Source: Ginkgo biloba
Taxonomy: Eukaryota > Streptophyta > Ginkgoopsida > Ginkgoales > Ginkgoaceae
Length of the DNA stretch: 10,437 nucleotides
Assembly (NCBI GenBank): GCA_024626585.1
Contig: JANKJI010000006.1
Span: forward strand, 13,693,825-13,704,261
Direction of reading: 5' to 3'
Shown here: positions 8,101 through 10,437 of the stretch, piece after piece
Position numbering within the stretch: position 1 is the stretch's first letter
How the letters are laid out: every line of letters starts with the position of its first letter
Position numbers and translations under genes: made by a program
The notes under the pieces: model-generated
Databases searched by the model: none
What the model saw: the letters and a program-made list of their open reading frames with translations, nothing else
Told to the model about the DNA's origin: nothing

Positions 8101-8530
8101 AACTTTGAATTTCTTACGAAAAAGTTGACAAAATCCCCAATGTTGACATTGTCGAATGTCTCTAGGCCTTTTACAATATTAACTAATGTTAGTGGGGTAG
8201 TTATTAGAGTTATCTTAACTCAATATAGTAAGGTAGTGGATTATGAAATATGTAAGATGAATGCAATAGAGGGGAGGGATCCCATTTATGACCAAGAGTT
8301 GTTGGTGATGTCTCATACCATTAAGATATGGAAGAAATATTTGAAAAATAATGAGTTTGAGGTGATAACAAATCATAAACCTCTTCTATGTTTTTTGCCT
8401 AAGGGTGAATTGGGTTCTAGAGAGTAGAAGTAGGTTGTGCTCTTTGAGAAGTTTAGACCTAAGATGTTTTACATGGTAGGAAAAGAGAATATTATGGTAG
8501 ATGCCTTATCGAGGATGCCACAAGTGAATA
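8101..8530 (+). pseudogene. Ty3/gypsy element 2: RNase H domain with Asp-to-Asn changes
   Basis: RNase H removes the RNA strand of the RNA/DNA hybrid during reverse transcription. The frame runs NFEFLTKKLTKSPMLTL, then SRPFTILTNVSGVVIRVILTQ in part, then YDQELLVMSHTIKIWKKYL, FEVITNHKPLLCFL and, after a stop at 8428, VLFEKFRPKMFYMVGKEN and VDALSRMP. The first catalytic Asp (usually TDAS) is Asn at 8185-8187, and the Asp of the TDHK motif is Asn at 8371-8373; each is a GAT-to-AAT transition. The Glu of YDQELL (8296-8298) and the Asp of VDALSR (8500-8502) are kept. The domain begins right at the deletion that removed the RT core. From 8530 to 8640 there is a degraded linker. Confidence 0.85.
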
Positions 8531-8643
8531 ATGTCCCTTCAATCCAGGGAGCCATGAGAAAAAATAATAATAAAGGAACAAAAGGATGAGAAATGGTTCG
8601 ATAATATTATGCAATCTATTACTATTAGAAATTTTATCCCTAA

Positions 8644-8736
8644 TATTTATTACATGACATGATTGTAATGCTAGATATAGTTGAGGACGACATTATTTAT
8701 TACAATGACATGATTGTAATGCTAGATATAGTTGAG
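8644..8736. repeat. Two-copy tandem duplication, period about 51 bases
   Basis: TATTTATTAC(A)ATGACATG and the sequence up to GATATAGTTGAG occur at 8644-8685 and again at 8694-8736. The second copy differs only by one extra A. The spacer is about 8 bases, which with the repeat makes a 51-base period. It lies between the RNase H and integrase remnants and lengthens a local open frame, giving the repeated peptide DMIVMLDIVE. The near identity shows the duplication is recent relative to the decayed host element. Confidence 0.85.
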
Positions 8737-8740
8737 TTGA

Positions 8741-9835
8741 AGTATAATATATCATATATGAGCTACATAATAGTCATTTTGCTAGTCATATGGAAAGGGA
8801 CAAAACATATGAATCTGCAAAGAAATATGTTTACAAGAAAAATATGAAGAAGGAAGTAACAGACTATGTGAAGACTTATGAATAATTCCAGGTTAATAAA
8901 GTAGAAAGAGAACATCATATAGGTTCACTAATGCCTTTGCATACTCTTGAGGGAAAATGGGAAAGCATTAGTATGGATTTTTTTACTTTGCTTCCTAAAA
9001 CTCAGTGCTAGCATGACCAAACCCTTACGATGGAGGATCTAATCACTAAGATGGATAGATGTTTTCCAAGCAAACTGACAAATAAGGATAAAGACATTCT
9101 TGATTTATTGACAATTGAGGTCTTTACTAAATATGGGGTACCCAAAACTATTGTGAATGATCAAGATAGTAAGTTCACTAGCCATGTATGGATAAATATC
9201 TTCAAAGCTTTGGGGACAATTGAATTTTAGCAGTGGTGATCACCCTCAAATATATAGATAGACTAAGAGGGTTAATAAAATAATGGAGGACATGTTGAGG
9301 CCACATGCAGCCTCTAAGAAGACCATTTAGGAAGAGAAACATTGATTTCTTAAATTTACAAACAATAATAGTAATCATTCATCCATAGGTATGATGCCTC
9401 TCAGGCCTATGTATGGGTATGATCCTCTTATCCCCCTAGAGATAGATTTGAAGAATTTTAAAGGAAATACTCAAGTTTCTTTGGAGATGTTTGAGGATAT
9501 GAAAAATGAGATGAGGGAATACAAGAGGAACATTGAGAGTGCACAAGTTTGTGCTAAGTTTTATACGCACTAAAAGATCACTAAATAATTTCAAGGTGGG
9601 AGATATGGTTTATTTGAGAGTTAAACCTAATAGTTCTTTGTCTACACGTAGTTGTGCAAAGATTCCACCTCGATATTGTGGACCATTCTGAGTCCTAAAG
9701 AAAGTGAATGAAGTAACCTACAGATTGTAGTTGTTGGGTCATGTTACAATGCACTGAGTAATCCATGTGGGTTTTATAAAAAAATCCTTATCTAGGCATG
9801 AAAATGTTTTACTAGCATATGTGGATGTGCATGAC
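8741..9835 (+). pseudogene. Ty3/gypsy element 2: integrase, zinc-binding, DDE core and GPY/F module remnants
   Basis: Integrase inserts the cDNA into the genome. The HHCC domain is seen from 8766: HNSHFASHMERDKT, then KKEVTDYVKTYE, stop, FQVNKVEREHH. Both His remain, but the two Cys positions read Tyr and Phe. The catalytic core reads WESISMDFFTLLPKTQ, with the first Asp at 8976-8978. It then gives YGVPKTIVNDQDSKFTS with the second Asp at 9159-9161, and after a frameshift DHPQ and TKRVNKIMEDMLR, where the catalytic Glu is Lys (9265-9267). Further on come NNNSNHSSIGMMPL, MYGYDPL and, in another frame, FKVGDMVYLRVKP, then PPRYCGPF, VLKKVNEVTYRL and HENVL, the GPY/F module. No chromodomain is visible before the sequence changes character at 9836. 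Stops lie at 8883, 9009, 9259 and 9689, among others. Confidence 0.85.
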
Positions 9836-10077
9836 GCGGGATTGGTCGGGGGAACTGACGGAGTCGACCGGGAACATCTTACTCACGCCCTAGTCGTTGT
9901 CGTGCAGTAGCGAATTGATGGTCGAGACCCTGTCGACAGCTTGTCGGCAGTCCGACGGGGTGTCAATCTCCCCAAGCCCGCTCTTCTAGGATCTAACCAA
10001 CGCACTTGCTCCCCGACGTGGTCAGTGAGTCGATACGTTGGGCAGTCCAATTTTCAGTAAGGGCTTCACGTCGTTGA
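9836..10077 (-). other. GC- and CpG-rich segment joined to the end of element 2
   Basis: The composition changes sharply at about 9836, from AT-rich CpG-poor sequence to a segment with about two dozen CpG dinucleotides in some 250 bases. It includes several GTCGA and GTCGG words and a perfect 10-base palindrome (CTGTCGACAG, 9930-9939). On the minus strand it would follow the candidate primer-binding region at 10078-10095, so it may be the untranslated leader or gag start of another LTR element. No gag motif is readable and I do not recognise the family. Confidence 0.4.
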
Positions 10078-10099
10078 GTTCTACGGGGATCACCAAGTT

Positions 10100-10437
10100 T
10101 GAAATACCAAAGTGCCAGCACACCAACGAAGACACACAACATAGACACACAAGAATACAAAGTTTTGAATTGGAGAAACCCTTTCGGGGAATAAAATTCC
10201 AAAATATATTCCAAACAAATTTCATAATTTATTACATGTACATTCCATGGCCCACAACCTAGCCTCACTTATGGAGGTAATTACAATTCCCCTCAAGGGC
10301 TTAGCCTCCTCAAGCGAGAGATCACACGCTCTCCTCTGCTCGTTGCGTCCCCACCGAGTTGGTTGCCTTAGATGCCTTTTATTCAGAATTCTACCTCTCA
10401 AGCTTCAATGCTCAGATTTTTGCATATCCCCTGACTT
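10100..10437 (-). mobile_element. Probable LTR (U3 end to U5) of a younger retrotransposon, continuing beyond the window
   Basis: On the minus strand the segment has the usual order of an LTR. A TATA-like GAATAAAAGGC lies near 10385-10375. An AATAAA follows at 10233-10228. Then comes CCCCGAAAGGGTTTCTCC, of a type common in U5 of plant LTR retrotransposons, then GT-rich TGTGTGTC repeats, and a TTTCA end at about 10104-10100. The next bases (10095-10078, minus) read TGGTGATCCCCGTAGAAC, starting with the TGG expected of a primer-binding site, though I could not match them to a tRNA. The outer LTR end is outside the window. Copia or gypsy membership cannot be decided. Confidence 0.45.
10228..10233 (-). 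promoter_or_regulatory. AATAAA polyadenylation-type signal in the candidate LTR
   Basis: AATAAA on the minus strand lies about 130 bases before the proposed LTR end, where the R region of an LTR would end. In AT-rich DNA such a hexamer is weak evidence alone; its value is in the order with the TATA-like box and the U5-like sequence. Confidence 0.3.

Noticed and set aside
8644-8736. CRISPR-like repeat-spacer-repeat
   Set aside because: There are only two copies, about 42 bases each with an 8-base gap, inside a plant retrotransposon. It is an ordinary tandem duplication.
8659-8847. Short open frame with a repeated DMIVMLDIVE peptide
   Set aside because: It is produced by the 51-base tandem duplication and is out of frame with the integrase motifs that overlap its second half.
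5894-9835. An intact, mobile Ty3/gypsy retrotransposon
   Set aside because: Many stops and frameshifts, a deleted RT core, lost catalytic residues and no visible 3' LTR rule out autonomous activity.
9993-10268. Minus-strand frames over the right-end LTR, one with a hydrophobic stretch suggesting a signal or membrane peptide
   Set aside because: They cross the proposed LTR end and the primer-binding region, overlap in several frames and match no protein family I know.

Overview
The window reads as intergenic DNA from a land plant nuclear genome. It is AT-rich and CpG-poor, and it holds decayed Ty3/gypsy retrotransposon pieces plus one broken NB-ARC (NLR) resistance-gene exon. The style of that exon (RNBS-B, RNBS-C, GLPL, RNBS-D, then an MHD-like motif followed by RDLGR) fits TIR-type NLRs, which are abundant in gymnosperms among other plants. 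A conifer-like or other large repeat-rich genome is therefore plausible, but this is inference. I see no intact protein-coding gene, no rRNA or tRNA gene and no CRISPR array.

Layout. Positions 1-950 are a pyrimidine-rich degenerate minisatellite with ATTCC-like cores, interrupted and bounded by AT-rich blocks. Positions 1131-1811 (minus) are an NLR NB-ARC exon remnant with three in-frame stops and a possible splice donor at its 3' end. It lies between two diverged direct repeats (923-1049 and 2268-2375). Positions about 2580-3420 (plus) are the protease-to-early-RT part of a Ty3/gypsy element, here called element 1. At 3420 it runs straight into a second piece of the same family in opposite orientation (3421-4450, minus, RT to RNase H). 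The start of RT is thus present twice as an inverted repeat of about 135 bp. Positions 4451-4732 (minus) hold an unidentified decayed reading frame.

Positions 4740-5893 hold no gene and may be the old 5' LTR of a second Ty3/gypsy element, element 2. Element 2 runs on the plus strand from a primer-binding site at 5894-5906 (one mismatch to the initiator-Met tRNA type). It continues through gag, a broken CCHC knuckle, protease, RT, RNase H and integrase to about 9835. It carries many stops and frameshifts, an internal deletion that removes the RT YxDD region, and substitutions at catalytic residues of protease, RNase H and integrase.

At about 9836 the composition changes abruptly to GC- and CpG-rich sequence. 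It is followed by what looks like an LTR in minus orientation (10100-10437, continuing beyond the window), probably a younger insertion.

Nothing here works together as a pathway. The common thread is decay: most in-frame stops, and several lost catalytic residues, can be explained by C-to-T or G-to-A transitions. That is what long-term cytosine methylation and deamination would leave in silenced plant DNA. I found no convincing new biological system. The most informative structures are the inverted duplication in element 1, the higher-order minisatellite and the sharp old/young junction at 9836.
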